A program made the position numbers and the translations under genes. Positions 7,101 through 14,422 of a stretch of 17,014 nt of DNA are shown here, in pieces; position 1 is the stretch's first letter, and each line of letters starts with the position of its first letter. The notes below the pieces were generated by a model. That model worked only from the letters and a program-made list of their open reading frames with translations. It was not told the DNA's origin and searched no databases. The DNA is from Acidobacteriota bacterium (GTDB lineage: Bacteria; Acidobacteriota; Terriglobia; Terriglobales; Acidobacteriaceae): contig JAJXZK010000147.1 in assembly GCA_021780095.1 (NCBI GenBank), positions 1-17,014 of the forward strand, written 5' to 3'.

Positions 7101-7853
7101 GCAACCCTTTTTGACTATCAAGGACAATACGGGCGAGCTCTTCAAGCAGAAGAAGATGCTATGAAGGACGTGCGCGACGCCCATGAGTCCGGCGATTGGC
7201 TATCCGTGATCACGGCTCACTACGGCAGGGCCCTGAGTGAGGTCGGGCGATTCGACGACGCACACAAAGCGCTGGATGAAGCGCTCCAAATAGCGCACCA
7301 GATCAACAATCAGGCTGACATCGCCCAAGCATTGATATATCAAGGCGACGCGTTCTTCTATGCAGGCGACCTTAAATCGGCCCAGCGCAGTTACGAAGAA
7401 GCCACACAAGCTTCCGCCAAAACGTCCGATCGCCACCTGATTCTGCAATCCACACTCGAACGTGCAAAAGTGATGGTCCGGGAAGGCCAGGCTTCCTCCG
7501 CGATCAGTATTCTAAGAGGGGTGATTCAGAACGCCGACACATTGGGAATGAAGTACCTGTCGGTGGAATCCTCGCTCTATTTGGCCGAAGGACTTCTGCA
7601 AACCCATGCTTACGCTCAGGCAAATGCGGTTCTGGAGCAGACATTGACACAAAGCGAAAACATGGGCCTTCGAGGATTTCTCGCTCGTGGTCATTTTCTG
7701 ATGGCGACAGCACTGCGCTTGAATGGCCGTCTGGATGATTCGCGGCGCGAACTGAATCAGGCGCAACAGATTGTGGAAGACATCCGCAAGGAAGCTGGTG
7801 AGAGTGTCATGAAACGGAGTGATTTCGCCGCGATCACGCGGAAATCGACGTAA
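4197..7853 (+). CDS. Membrane Ser/Thr protein kinase with zinc ribbon, TolB-like domain and long TPR array
   Basis: This 1218-aa protein starts at ATG 4197, with AGGGG 4 bases upstream. The N-terminus is a zinc ribbon (Cys7-x2-Cys10 ... Cys21-x2-Cys24), then a Pro/Thr/Ser-rich linker. The PknB-like kinase domain covers about 109-370: glycine loop GEGGMG (116-121), VAVK Lys138, HRDLKPQN with Asp232, DFG Asp250, and SPE at 276-278. All catalytic residues are present, so it should be active. One hydrophobic segment (about 392-409) is followed by a TolB/FlgO-like alpha-beta domain (about 428-570, LAIVSFRNAGGDASFDWLG) and roughly 600 residues of TPR repeats. The predicted topology puts the kinase inside and the TolB/TPR region in the periplasm. 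This architecture is abundant in Acidobacteriota. The substrate is unknown; the nearby FHA protein (10024-11712) is a candidate reader. Confidence 0.93.
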   Translation: MVSGTDCPNCKTRNPLGAAKCSSCHALLASAGPTVVAELTPPTGTAAPTITGETQTPPSWSSESSVNRSNPSSMAIPTAWSVPASGTQARGAQSSFASLQPGSLLGNRYEIIEVLGEGGMGAVYKARDTELDRFVAVKVIRPELAGRPEILQRFKQELILARKVTHRNVIRIFDLGEADGIKFITMEFIEGEDLKSVIARNGKLPPERAISIIQQVCLALEAAHAEGVIHRDLKPQNVMVDHHDRAWVMDFGIARSIEFGGMTQTGALIGTPEYMSPEQVRGEHVDARSDLFTLGIIFQEILTGTLPYQAETAMASMFKRTKERAVPVRQMDPAVPQHISDVVSKCLEIVPQDRYQTARELYDALEDWKSGTAAPLRIRSVRWVRRTARNRMAMVSAAAVVVLLTGGIALRRHVAWLHFGESNTAVKTRSLAIVSFRNAGGDASFDWLGSSLSEMLTTDVGQSARLRIVPLDRVRQILSDLRIGANAKLDPDTLRRIAELCNADTILWGQYAKNGDQIQVQADLEDLTQQHTVSLNAVASGKDALVSSVQKLAESIRKDLVSSSSTLKELEASAFTPSSTSAEAIRDFTKGMELARQGKNLEALKAFQSSTQEDSTFALAYSRLGQVDATLGFDNDAEAASRQAVGLSQNLPAPERYLILAINAQIMKDYPKAIQAYENLAKAAPGDSDIQFTLGKLYEDTGELNQAQAHYAKVLQAQPKDSEALLAMGRVELKGGKLESGVDTLNRALALAMQFENQEQRALILQALGVAYQSLHKPDDALSYYQQALGIWRQLNNQLGVADGLKGIAQVEASKGQMDLALKDDLESIRIRRAIGDKNGLGDTLIDLGYLYNNRGQYDDVLKAEKEALRIEQEVGDKTNQALALNNIGMAYFAKGQFEDARTYFEQGLQLRQQLNVPDDIAQALHNLGETSLNLGEYDSALKYYMQELDYLRQAGDQEGEAADSDSLATLFDYQGQYGRALQAEEDAMKDVRDAHESGDWLSVITAHYGRALSEVGRFDDAHKALDEALQIAHQINNQADIAQALIYQGDAFFYAGDLKSAQRSYEEATQASAKTSDRHLILQSTLERAKVMVREGQASSAISILRGVIQNADTLGMKYLSVESSLYLAEGLLQTHAYAQANAVLEQTLTQSENMGLRGFLARGHFLMATALRLNGRLDDSRRELNQAQQIVEDIRKEAGESVMKRSDFAAITRKST

Positions 7854-7880
7854 GAAGCTTTCCCGATCCGAAAACCCCAA

Positions 7881-7911
7881 AAGCAGCCGGGCCGTGTCGG
7901 CCCGGCTGCTT
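7881..7911. terminator. Strong hairpin terminator between convergent genes
   Basis: A perfect 13-bp GC-rich stem (AAGCAGCCGGGCC / GGCCCGGCTGCTT) has a 5-base loop and sits between the stop of the Ser/Thr kinase (7853) and the stop of the minus-strand propeller gene (7953). On the minus strand the stem runs into a T-rich tail (CTTTTGGGGTTTT), so it fits an intrinsic terminator for that gene best. On the plus strand there is no T run, though the stem may still stop transcription of the kinase. Confidence 0.75.
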
Positions 7912-7952
7912 CCAGTAAAACTCAGCGAACATATCAGACGATACACATGGCG

Positions 7953-9827
7953 TCATTGGAGAATAATGTCCTGACAAACAGGAGGAAATTCTCCTGGACC
8001 AGTGGCTGTGCCCACACCGTTGGGCAGATCCATGTCGACCGACGTCACGCATAGCGTCGTGAAGCCCGGCAGCAAACCGGTTGTATCCAAGTTTGCCTTA
8101 TATTTGTCATCCGAGGTGATTTTAAAGAAATCGGGAGAGTTTCCCGGAACCCCATACACTTGTTCCAAAATGAGAGGCTGCTCCGGATTCGAAGTTGTGA
8201 GAGTAATCGACAGCGTTAAATTGTTCGGGTACGTGACCGCGTCGGTTATCGGCTGGCCGGACCCGTTGACCGCACTGATACTGATCGGAAGCGATGATCC
8301 AAGGTTGACGTAAACCGGCGTGGACGATCCGAGCGGGCTTAAGAAGGTCGCACTACTACCTGCCACGGATGGGCATCGGTCGGCCACCACGTAGTCGTTA
8401 AAACTGTGGCTCCCTCCACCCCAGACTTGGTCGATTGCGTCGGTAAACTCCGTGAAGTCGTACTGGAAGTTGATATTGTAGGTAGGACTGCCGCTCGGAG
8501 CGCGGAACACGCGGGGATCTGGCACCTGGTACCCGGAACAATTCGGCGGCGTGTAATGGGAGGTCGGATAGGTATACGTACCGTTGATAAAGAGGCTGCC
8601 GCCGTAGGAGTCTGACGACGGCGGATTGGCCACGCGGTAAACGACGGGCTTGCCATCCGCGTAAGGAATCGGCGAAATGGTTTGCCCGGGAAAGTAATCG
8701 CTAAAGCGAGCCGGGTCAATACCCTCCGTGGCTGTCACCACCATTACAAATGGCTTCAGCACGCTTCCGATCGTTGCCTGCCAGGTATGGTAATTTGCAG
8801 TTCCGGGCGCGCCGAATTCGGCCGTGGCCGAGACATTGCTCCCCGCGTTGTAAACCAGTGGCGCAACGTTCAGTTCGGGCCCACCGTCCACACAAACGCC
8901 GTTGGGCCTCGCCCAGCCGGGTGTAGAAATTGTGACTTCGATGTGGCCCGTATTGATGTTGAAGCGGTACAGATTCCCGCTCTTGAAATCTGCCACCCAT
9001 GCCGACGTGCCGTTCGGATCCAGGGTCAGCGCCTGCAAATTTCGCGAGTTTCGGAAACTGTAGCCGGCTACGAATGCGCCTGTGCTGCCCAGCTTCAGCA
9101 CTTCGTTGGAGTCTGCAACCAGGAAACCACCGGTGCCGTCGAAAGGCGCCAGAAGCCGGATTGCAAAAGCCTCGCTGGAGCTAGGGGTGCTGAAAGTATT
9201 CGGCACCGGCAAGGAGGCGCTCAGGTCTTCTGTCAGAATCGATGAGGTTTCGCCGGTCAGATAGAGCGTCTTCTGGTCTCTGGATAGATCAATCCAGTCG
9301 CTGTTTTCCCCAACATTGTAGGAAGCTGTCGGGATCGTTGGGTAAGTAAACGTCGCCGTCGAGGAGGTCGAGGAATTGTTCGCCGGCAAAGAGGGTGCAT
9401 ACTTCAGCAGCCCCGGATTCGTGGTCCCTGTTACACCGCCAATCCCGACGTAGAGATTTCCGCTCGCGTCAAACATAACCGAAGTAACGCCCACACCGGC
9501 TTGCAGTGTCTGAACGACGGATCCAGTACTGCCATTCAGCTCAAATACCTGCCCGGCGGTCGTGTCTGTCGCGTAGAAATTAAGTTGCGAGTCGAACGCG
9601 CATCCGGAGGTCTGATCCTTCGATGCGCCGACGGTAATCGTCCCCGCCAGAGAGTACGACTGATGCGTTGGGTCATACGCATAGTGGAGATACCGGCCGT
9701 TCCCGACACCTACGAGGACGTCCCCGACGCTGACCCACGGCGTGGTTTGGGCCTCCAACGGCGCGTAAGCCGTGCCAAGCAGCAGTACTAGAACTGGCAA
9801 TAGAAGACCTCGGAGTCCTTTTTTCAT
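7953..9827 (-). CDS. Secreted NHL/SMP-30-like beta-propeller protein
   Basis: This 624-aa protein starts at the minus-strand ATG at 9827, chosen because AGGAGGG precedes it with 8-base spacing and a clear Sec signal peptide follows at once (MKKGLRGLLLPVLVLLLGT, probable cleavage after LEA). Reading further upstream to 10196 would cross the promoter and the divergent gene. Residues about 30-330 are propeller-like repeats with NHL-type phrases (SVMFDASGNLYVGIGG, ALTLDPNGTSAWVADF, GNLYRFNINTG, ARPNGVCVDGG). The remainder, about 330-624, is beta-rich and Gly/Ser/Pro/Asn-rich with scattered Cys, without a recognised catalytic motif or anchoring signal. It is probably exported to the periplasm or beyond. 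It has its own promoter (9904-9932) and a terminator. Ligand and function are unknown. Confidence 0.8.
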   Translation of the reverse strand: MKKGLRGLLLPVLVLLLGTAYAPLEAQTTPWVSVGDVLVGVGNGRYLHYAYDPTHQSYSLAGTITVGASKDQTSGCAFDSQLNFYATDTTAGQVFELNGSTGSVVQTLQAGVGVTSVMFDASGNLYVGIGGVTGTTNPGLLKYAPSLPANNSSTSSTATFTYPTIPTASYNVGENSDWIDLSRDQKTLYLTGETSSILTEDLSASLPVPNTFSTPSSSEAFAIRLLAPFDGTGGFLVADSNEVLKLGSTGAFVAGYSFRNSRNLQALTLDPNGTSAWVADFKSGNLYRFNINTGHIEVTISTPGWARPNGVCVDGGPELNVAPLVYNAGSNVSATAEFGAPGTANYHTWQATIGSVLKPFVMVVTATEGIDPARFSDYFPGQTISPIPYADGKPVVYRVANPPSSDSYGGSLFINGTYTYPTSHYTPPNCSGYQVPDPRVFRAPSGSPTYNINFQYDFTEFTDAIDQVWGGGSHSFNDYVVADRCPSVAGSSATFLSPLGSSTPVYVNLGSSLPISISAVNGSGQPITDAVTYPNNLTLSITLTTSNPEQPLILEQVYGVPGNSPDFFKITSDDKYKANLDTTGLLPGFTTLCVTSVDMDLPNGVGTATGPGEFPPVCQDIILQ

Positions 9828-9903
9828 GGACACATCCCTCCTCTTGAGACACTTCTCAAAAATTACGCAAACAGGGCCTCTGAAAACAGTGCGGGGAGCA
9901 GGG

Positions 9904-9932
9904 ATACTGCTATGGCAGACCGCCAATGTCAA
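9904..9932 (-). promoter_or_regulatory. Sigma-70-type promoter of the beta-propeller gene
   Basis: The minus strand shows a consensus -35 TTGACA (9932-9927), exactly 17 bases, then CAGTAT (9909-9904), which keeps A2, A5 and T6 of the -10 hexamer. It lies about 77 bases ahead of the start codon, giving a leader of roughly 70 bases. Confidence 0.5.
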
Positions 9933-9989
9933 ATAGAAAATTTGGGGTGCTCGTATGCGCGGCCCGGCGGGCCCACCCGCTCTGGGGCG

Positions 9990-9998
9990 TGCTACAAT
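9990..9998 (+). promoter_or_regulatory. Extended -10 promoter of the FHA-GAF-PP2C gene
   Basis: TGC-TACAAT is a near-consensus extended -10 element with no clear -35. It would start transcription at about 10005, some 20 bases before ATG 10024. It therefore argues against the upstream ATG 9955, which lies before the promoter. It is back-to-back with the divergent promoter at 9904-9932. Confidence 0.45.
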
Positions 9999-10023
9999 CC
10001 GCCGTGTTCGCTTAACCACCCAA

Positions 10024-11712
10024 ATGCCAGACGCTTCGGACGCAGACCTGCCCCGTCTCGAAGTGAGGTCGCCCGACCGCACTCGTGAATTTGTGCGCCT
10101 GACCGGTTCGCCATTCCTCGTCGGCCGCGGCGGTGACACGGGGAACCATCTGCAGCTTTCCGACCCGCGGATTTCGCGAAATTGCTGCGCGATCATTCGC
10201 GACGCGGATGGGTGGTATCTAGAGGACCGCGGCCATCATCGCGGTATCTTCATCAATGGGCGAAAAGTGCAGCGCAGCCGCTTGCAGGATGGCGACGTGA
10301 TCACCTTCGGCCTGGAAAATTCCTATGAGATCGTCCTTCGATCTGCCACGGAGGATCTATCCGTCAACAGTTTGCTGACCCGCATAGGGCAGATGCCCGC
10401 TGCGGACGAGCCCTCGAGCGGTCTCCGGAAGTTGAGCGTCCTTCTCCAAGCCACCTCGCTTCTGCATTCGGAACTGCCTCTCGATTCCGTTCTCGGCACG
10501 ATGATCGATCACGCCATATCCATCACCGGCGCCGAGCGCGGCGTGCTGTTTGAGACCGACTCGATGGGAGCGCTCCGCTCTCGACTGACTCGGGGCAAAG
10601 GAGGCGTACCGTTGCCGACGGACAGCCTTTCTCCGAGCCAGACGGCTCTCCGCCAGGCAATTCAGCAAAAATCGAGCGTCATCACCCAGGATCTCAACCG
10701 GGCGGAAATCGAGCTGCAGATGGCGCAAAGCATCGTGGCACAGTCGCTACGCGCGGTCGTTGCGATTCCCCTGTACGCCAACGCGCACGCCGACCCGACC
10801 ACGCGAGCCGAGCGAGGACCACTTCTTGGAGCAATCTATCTGGACTCTCGCCGTCCGACCGCCTTCTCTAAACTCGATCACCAGATACTGGACGCGCTGA
10901 CCGCGGAAGCCGCAAGCATTCTGGACAACGCCAGGTTGGTGGAGAGGGAGCGGCAGCGCCAGAGAATGGAGCAGGAGCTGAACATCGCCCGGGATATTCA
11001 ACAAGCCCTTATCCCGCACGGACTCCGCCATTTCGACTATTTCGCCGTCGCCGGAATTCATACTCCGTGTCACGCCGTCGGCGGCGACTATTTCGATGTC
11101 TTCCCGCTGGATGACAAGCGCACCGCGATTCTCGTCGCGGACGTATCCGGCAAGGGACTCGGCGCCGCGCTGCTCACTACCATGCTGCAAGGCGCTCTCT
11201 CCGGCATGGCGATCGGCACCGAGCCGGTGCGTGTGATCAATCACATGAATCGGTTTCTTTGCGACCACGCGGAAGTGGGCCGCTATGCCACCATGTTCTT
11301 TGGCATCCTCGACCCAGACGGAAAACTTATATTCATCAACGCCGGGCACCCCTCGCCCATGTTGCTTCGCAGGAGCGGGGTGACCGAACTCACGACGGAG
11401 GGCTCTTTCCCGGTTGGATTGATACCCGAGGCGGATTACGAGGCGAGGACCGTGATTCTCGAACACGGGGATACTCTTGTCCTGTTCAGCGACGGCGTCA
11501 CGGAAGCCATGAATCCGGCAGAAGAAATGTTCGGCACCGCTCGCTTGCGCGAGGCTCTCTCCGGTCAGGAAGAAGTGCCGCTCGAACAGTTACAGAAGTC
11601 TGTGCTTGGTTCGATCGAAAGGTTCACGCGCGGCGCGGATCAGGCGGACGATATCACTCTCCTCATTGTCCGCTATCATGCCGCCGTACAAGCCGCGTCT
11701 ACCAGCTCGTAA
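10024..11712 (+). CDS. FHA-GAF-PP2C (SpoIIE/RsbU-type) Ser/Thr phosphatase
   Basis: This protein is 562 aa from ATG 10024; ATG 9955 in the same frame would add 23 Arg/Pro-rich residues but precedes the likely promoter. The FHA domain (about 10-105) shows FLVGRGGDTGNHLQL, ISRNCC and FINGRKV. The usual 'SRxH' histidine is Cys54, a departure from the consensus. A GAF domain (about 138-305) precedes a short coiled segment (RERQRQRMEQELN) and the PP2C/SpoIIE domain (about 318-552). Metal-binding aspartates are present in GGDYFD (Asp355), VADVSGKG (Asp373), SDGVTEA (Asp490) and ADDITLL (Asp542/543), so catalysis is expected. Family members dephosphorylate phospho-Ser/Thr proteins, often anti-sigma antagonists; FHA domains bind phospho-Thr. 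No anti-sigma or STAS gene is adjacent. It is soluble, with no TM segment. Confidence 0.92.
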   Translation: MPDASDADLPRLEVRSPDRTREFVRLTGSPFLVGRGGDTGNHLQLSDPRISRNCCAIIRDADGWYLEDRGHHRGIFINGRKVQRSRLQDGDVITFGLENSYEIVLRSATEDLSVNSLLTRIGQMPAADEPSSGLRKLSVLLQATSLLHSELPLDSVLGTMIDHAISITGAERGVLFETDSMGALRSRLTRGKGGVPLPTDSLSPSQTALRQAIQQKSSVITQDLNRAEIELQMAQSIVAQSLRAVVAIPLYANAHADPTTRAERGPLLGAIYLDSRRPTAFSKLDHQILDALTAEAASILDNARLVERERQRQRMEQELNIARDIQQALIPHGLRHFDYFAVAGIHTPCHAVGGDYFDVFPLDDKRTAILVADVSGKGLGAALLTTMLQGALSGMAIGTEPVRVINHMNRFLCDHAEVGRYATMFFGILDPDGKLIFINAGHPSPMLLRRSGVTELTTEGSFPVGLIPEADYEARTVILEHGDTLVLFSDGVTEAMNPAEEMFGTARLREALSGQEEVPLEQLQKSVLGSIERFTRGADQADDITLLIVRYHAAVQAASTSS

Positions 11713-11897
11713 GCAGTGCTGCAACGATGGGCCGTCCCGTGACTTGCACCGTGCCAAAAGCCATGGCGTGGCTCTCTTGCAACACCCTCCCTCCTCAAAT
11801 ACCAGGCTCGTAGGATGCCGTAAGGAAAACGCCCGGCATACGTCAAAAGCTGGCGGCCCACCCGACAATGGCAGGGCTCAGTTCGGAAGCACCATAA

Positions 11898-11932
11898 GGC
11901 GACGGGAATGAGCCACGGCCTGCCCCGTCGCC
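11898..11932. repeat. Nine-base-pair perfect inverted repeat (hairpin)
   Basis: GGCGACGGG (11898-11906) and CCCGTCGCC (11924-11932) enclose 17 bases. There is no T tract after the stem on the plus strand. It may assist termination after the phosphatase gene, 186 bases upstream, or be part of an operator for the next gene. Confidence 0.4.
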
Positions 11933-11988
11933 AGAAAGCACGTGGCGCATTTCTGAATCTCGTCATTGAACGAGCAATCTGCGACAGC

Positions 11989-12017
11989 TTGACAATCCAT
12001 TCGGAGTCTGGCTCAAT
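11989..12017 (+). promoter_or_regulatory. Weak promoter candidate for the amidohydrolase
   Basis: TTGACA (11989-11994) is followed 17 bases later by CTCAAT (12012-12017), which has TGG before it as an extended -10 feature. The -10 match is poor. The leader would be about 125 bases. Confidence 0.25.
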
Positions 12018-12149
12018 CGGGCCGGTCGCACGTTTTTTCGCGAGATGCCCGGAAATTGTTCGCGTGATTGCAGACTGGCCCGCGGCGCGCTGTTTCCGGC
12101 CCGGTGATAAGCGCATATCCTTGGAGGGAGGTTTCAGCCAGCTACGAGC

Positions 12150-13157
12150 ATGATTATCGACTCTCACCAGCATTTTGTTCGCCTCGCCCGCCATCCGGAG
12201 GTGGAGGGTTTCCGCCAAGCGCAACTTGCCGGAAAAAATCCTGATGTCCTCCCCAACATCTCGGATGCCGACGTTAAAAAGAGCCTGGAGCAGGTCGTCA
12301 GCCTGATGGAATCCCGCAGCATTGATGTCGCGTTCGCCTCTCCACGCGCGAAAGCGATGGCGACGCATGAAGGCACCGTGGAGCAGAACGCCGTCTGGGC
12401 CGATCTCAACAACGGTCTCATATCGCGCGCCTGCCAACTGACCCCCGGGCGCTTTGTGCCGGTGGGCATGCTCGGGCAACATCCCTCGTGTCCCTCCGAG
12501 CAGGTCGCAAAGCAGATCGAGCGCTGGACCAAGGAGGGTTTCGTCGCCTTCAATTTCGATCCCGACGGCACCGGCGGCCGCTGGCAAAATCAGCCCTTCA
12601 CCGGAAAGCACAATTATCCGGTGTTCGAAGCGGCGCAGGGAATGGATGTGCCGCTTGTGCTGCACGGCAGCGAGTCCATCAATAAGAACTTCCCGCATAC
12701 CGCCGTGCAATATCTGGTCGCCGACATAACAGGTTTCGTGCAACTCATGATGGCGAAGGATCTGTTCCGGGATTTTCCGCGTCTCCGCTTCCTGATCCCG
12801 CATGCCGGCGGCGCGCTGCCCTGCCAGATCGGACGCTGGAGAGCCATCGCGAAGTACAACAACTGGGCGAGTCCGGACGAGATCCTCGGCAACGGCAATG
12901 TGTTCGTCGATACCTGCGTGTACAACCACCTGAACATGCAGATGCTGTTCGAGGCTGTGCCGCTCGACAACATTCTATTTGGCTCGGAATGCGACGGCGC
13001 CTTCCCCGGCGTCGTCAACGAAGAGACCAAGGACCACTACGACAATACGCGCCGATACATTGACGATTCCAAACTCAGCGCCGCCGACAAGAACCGGATT
13101 TACGCAGCCAACGCGCAGCGCGTTTATCCCCGCGCAAGCCGCTGGATCCGTGCCTGA
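12150..13157 (+). CDS. Amidohydrolase_2 family metal enzyme, LigJ-like (4-oxalomesaconate hydratase family)
   Basis: This 335-aa protein begins with the family hallmark MIIDSHQHF, which fixes the start at 12150. Predicted metal ligands are His6, His8, His172 (LVLHGSES), His218 (PHAGGALPCQIGRW) and Glu280 (LFGSECDG). The general layout, including ADKNRIYAANAQRVYPR at the C-terminus and the overall length, matches my recollection of LigJ (341 aa), which hydrates 4-oxalomesaconate in the protocatechuate 4,5-cleavage (gallate/lignin monomer) pathway. Residues between 10 and 150 are more divergent, and no other lig genes (ligI, ligK, ligAB) are adjacent, so the substrate could be a different aromatic-derived dicarboxylate or a decarboxylation substrate. 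It is cytoplasmic, with no signal peptide. Confidence 0.8.
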   Translation: MIIDSHQHFVRLARHPEVEGFRQAQLAGKNPDVLPNISDADVKKSLEQVVSLMESRSIDVAFASPRAKAMATHEGTVEQNAVWADLNNGLISRACQLTPGRFVPVGMLGQHPSCPSEQVAKQIERWTKEGFVAFNFDPDGTGGRWQNQPFTGKHNYPVFEAAQGMDVPLVLHGSESINKNFPHTAVQYLVADITGFVQLMMAKDLFRDFPRLRFLIPHAGGALPCQIGRWRAIAKYNNWASPDEILGNGNVFVDTCVYNHLNMQMLFEAVPLDNILFGSECDGAFPGVVNEETKDHYDNTRRYIDDSKLSAADKNRIYAANAQRVYPRASRWIRA

Positions 13158-13200
13158 CGGCATCGCAGCATAGGACAACGATTGGCGTCTCGATCCGCCC

Positions 13201-14046
13201 ATGTCAACCTTGAACACTGACGAAAAGCAGCTACTAGAGAGGCTGTTCCAGATGGGTGGCGGCTACGTTCTGAATTTCTCCGATAAGACGATGTCCGAAT
13301 ATTTCCGGGATGATATCGGCATCGCCATCTACGATGAGCAATACAATTGCGCCAGTGGATCGAAGGCCAATCGCATGCGCGGCTTCTGGCAGGCTGCCGA
13401 GGATGCTCTGGTCGGAAGATCTGTCGATAAGCTCCTGGAATACATCGAAAACCAGATCATATTAGGACGTTTGAGGAAGGAAGACTTCACACCTGATCTG
13501 ATGGACCGAGGCCGGGAGATTGCATCCCGCCTGCTCGGGCGTAAAGCAGCGGTTCCGGACACAACGTCCGCCACGACCGAAGGGGAATTCGTCGCTCGGG
13601 AATTTAAGGACGTTTCCATCGAAAAGCTCGGTTTGGACGAAGGCATCTCCGCCGTTCTAAACCAACGACTTGATGAGATAAGGAAATGCCTGACTGCAAG
13701 GGCGTCGTTAGCAGTCATCTTCCTCTGCGGGAGCACGTTGGAGGGGATATTGCTCGGGATCGCGAGCGCCAAGCCAAAGGACTTCAACCAGTGCGCCCTC
13801 AGCCCAAAGGACGATCAGGGGAAGGTGAAGCAGTTCTGTCATTGGACATTGTCCGAGTTCATCAATGTCGCTCGTGACCTCGGGCTACTCGGTGAGGACA
13901 TGAAAAAATTCGGCCACGCCTTACGAGATTTCAGGAATTACATTCATCCGTACCAGCAGATTTCTGAAAAATTCGACCCTAACGAGAATACAGCAAAGGT
14001 TTGCTGGACAGTTTTGCAGGCAGCGATTACCCAACTGCCGAAATAA
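13201..14046 (+). CDS. Uncharacterised protein with HEPN-like C-terminal motif, possible defence gene
   Basis: This 281-aa soluble protein starts at ATG 13201 with no visible ribosome site; ATG 13252 has GAGAGG upstream and is an alternative. The N-terminal block (about 10-85: MGGGYVLNFSDKTMSEYF, GIAIYD, GSKANRMRGFW, LLEYIENQ) is a module I recall from uncharacterised and defence-type proteins but cannot name. A Thr/Glu-rich linker (about 118-132) leads to an alpha-helical C-terminal domain (about 150-280) with LCGSTLEGILLGIA and LRDFRNYIHPYQQ. Arg242-Asp243...His249 fits the R-polar-x(4-6)-H motif of HEPN ribonucleases, or Arg245-Asn246...His249 a shorter variant. Base composition is visibly lower in GC than its neighbours, and it stands alone between unrelated genes, both signs of transfer. 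Confidence 0.75.
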   Translation: MSTLNTDEKQLLERLFQMGGGYVLNFSDKTMSEYFRDDIGIAIYDEQYNCASGSKANRMRGFWQAAEDALVGRSVDKLLEYIENQIILGRLRKEDFTPDLMDRGREIASRLLGRKAAVPDTTSATTEGEFVAREFKDVSIEKLGLDEGISAVLNQRLDEIRKCLTARASLAVIFLCGSTLEGILLGIASAKPKDFNQCALSPKDDQGKVKQFCHWTLSEFINVARDLGLLGEDMKKFGHALRDFRNYIHPYQQISEKFDPNENTAKVCWTVLQAAITQLPK

Positions 14047-14422
14047 ATTGACAAGCAGACGGAAGAATGAGACCGAATGATTCAAGTGCGCTGCGGGCCG
14101 CGCCCTAAGGGGGTCTTCGGTCGAATTAGCTTCGCCCAATTCCACTGTTAAATCCAGGCGCTGACTTCGCGCCACAGTTTCGGTAATATGGCGCGGGAAT
14201 GTGGCTTTCCCGGGTTGACCCGAACGCAAGGTGACTTTCGATTCTCTTTCCGCCGGCGTTAAGCACTGAACCCTGCATCATTCCGGACTTTTGTCGTCTG
14301 CCGAATATCGCAATCTCGGCGACAATGCGAAGGTGCGGCCGCCCGGATGTTGGGCCAGATGCGGCATCGAGCCTGCGCGATTTCGGAGAACGCAAGGCAA
14401 TGGCGAAAACGAGAACACGGAT
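14047..14422. other. Intergenic region between HEPN-like gene and MFS exporter
   Basis: No gene is supported in these 376 bases. Short inverted repeats are present: GACCGAA/TTCGGTC (14071-14077 with 14116-14122), GGCGC/GCGCC near 14157-14173 and a GGGAA/TTCCC stem near 14199-14215. None has a T run or looks like a known riboswitch. The exporter frame is open back to 14291, but those upstream codons give a composition unlike a membrane-protein N-terminus. Confidence 0.4.

Larger units (their letters stand above)
11713..12149. other. Long intergenic region before the amidohydrolase
   Basis: No convincing gene is present in these 437 bases. What can be seen: a small hairpin ATGCCG/CGGCAT (11815-11839), the larger 11898-11932 stem, a promoter candidate at 11989-12017 and a GGAGGGAGG purine run at 12123-12131 that lies 18 bases before ATG 12150, too far for a standard ribosome site. 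An 81-codon frame (11908-12153) ends in an ATGA overlap with the amidohydrolase but has no recognisable protein features. Confidence 0.5.

Noticed and set aside
9828..10196. N-terminal extension of the beta-propeller gene (a 747-aa version)
   Set aside because: It would cross the promoter and the divergent FHA gene; a strong ribosome site and a signal peptide at 9827 set the real start.
11908..12153. 81-codon plus-strand frame overlapping the amidohydrolase start by ATGA
   Set aside because: The 4-base overlap and a possible GGCGACGGG ribosome site are suggestive, but the peptide has no recognisable family, and the candidate promoter and hairpin of the region lie inside or at its start.
11676..12929. 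Long minus-strand frame (417 codons) opposite the amidohydrolase
   Set aside because: It is a high-GC antisense shadow of a well-supported enzyme gene and has no domain features.
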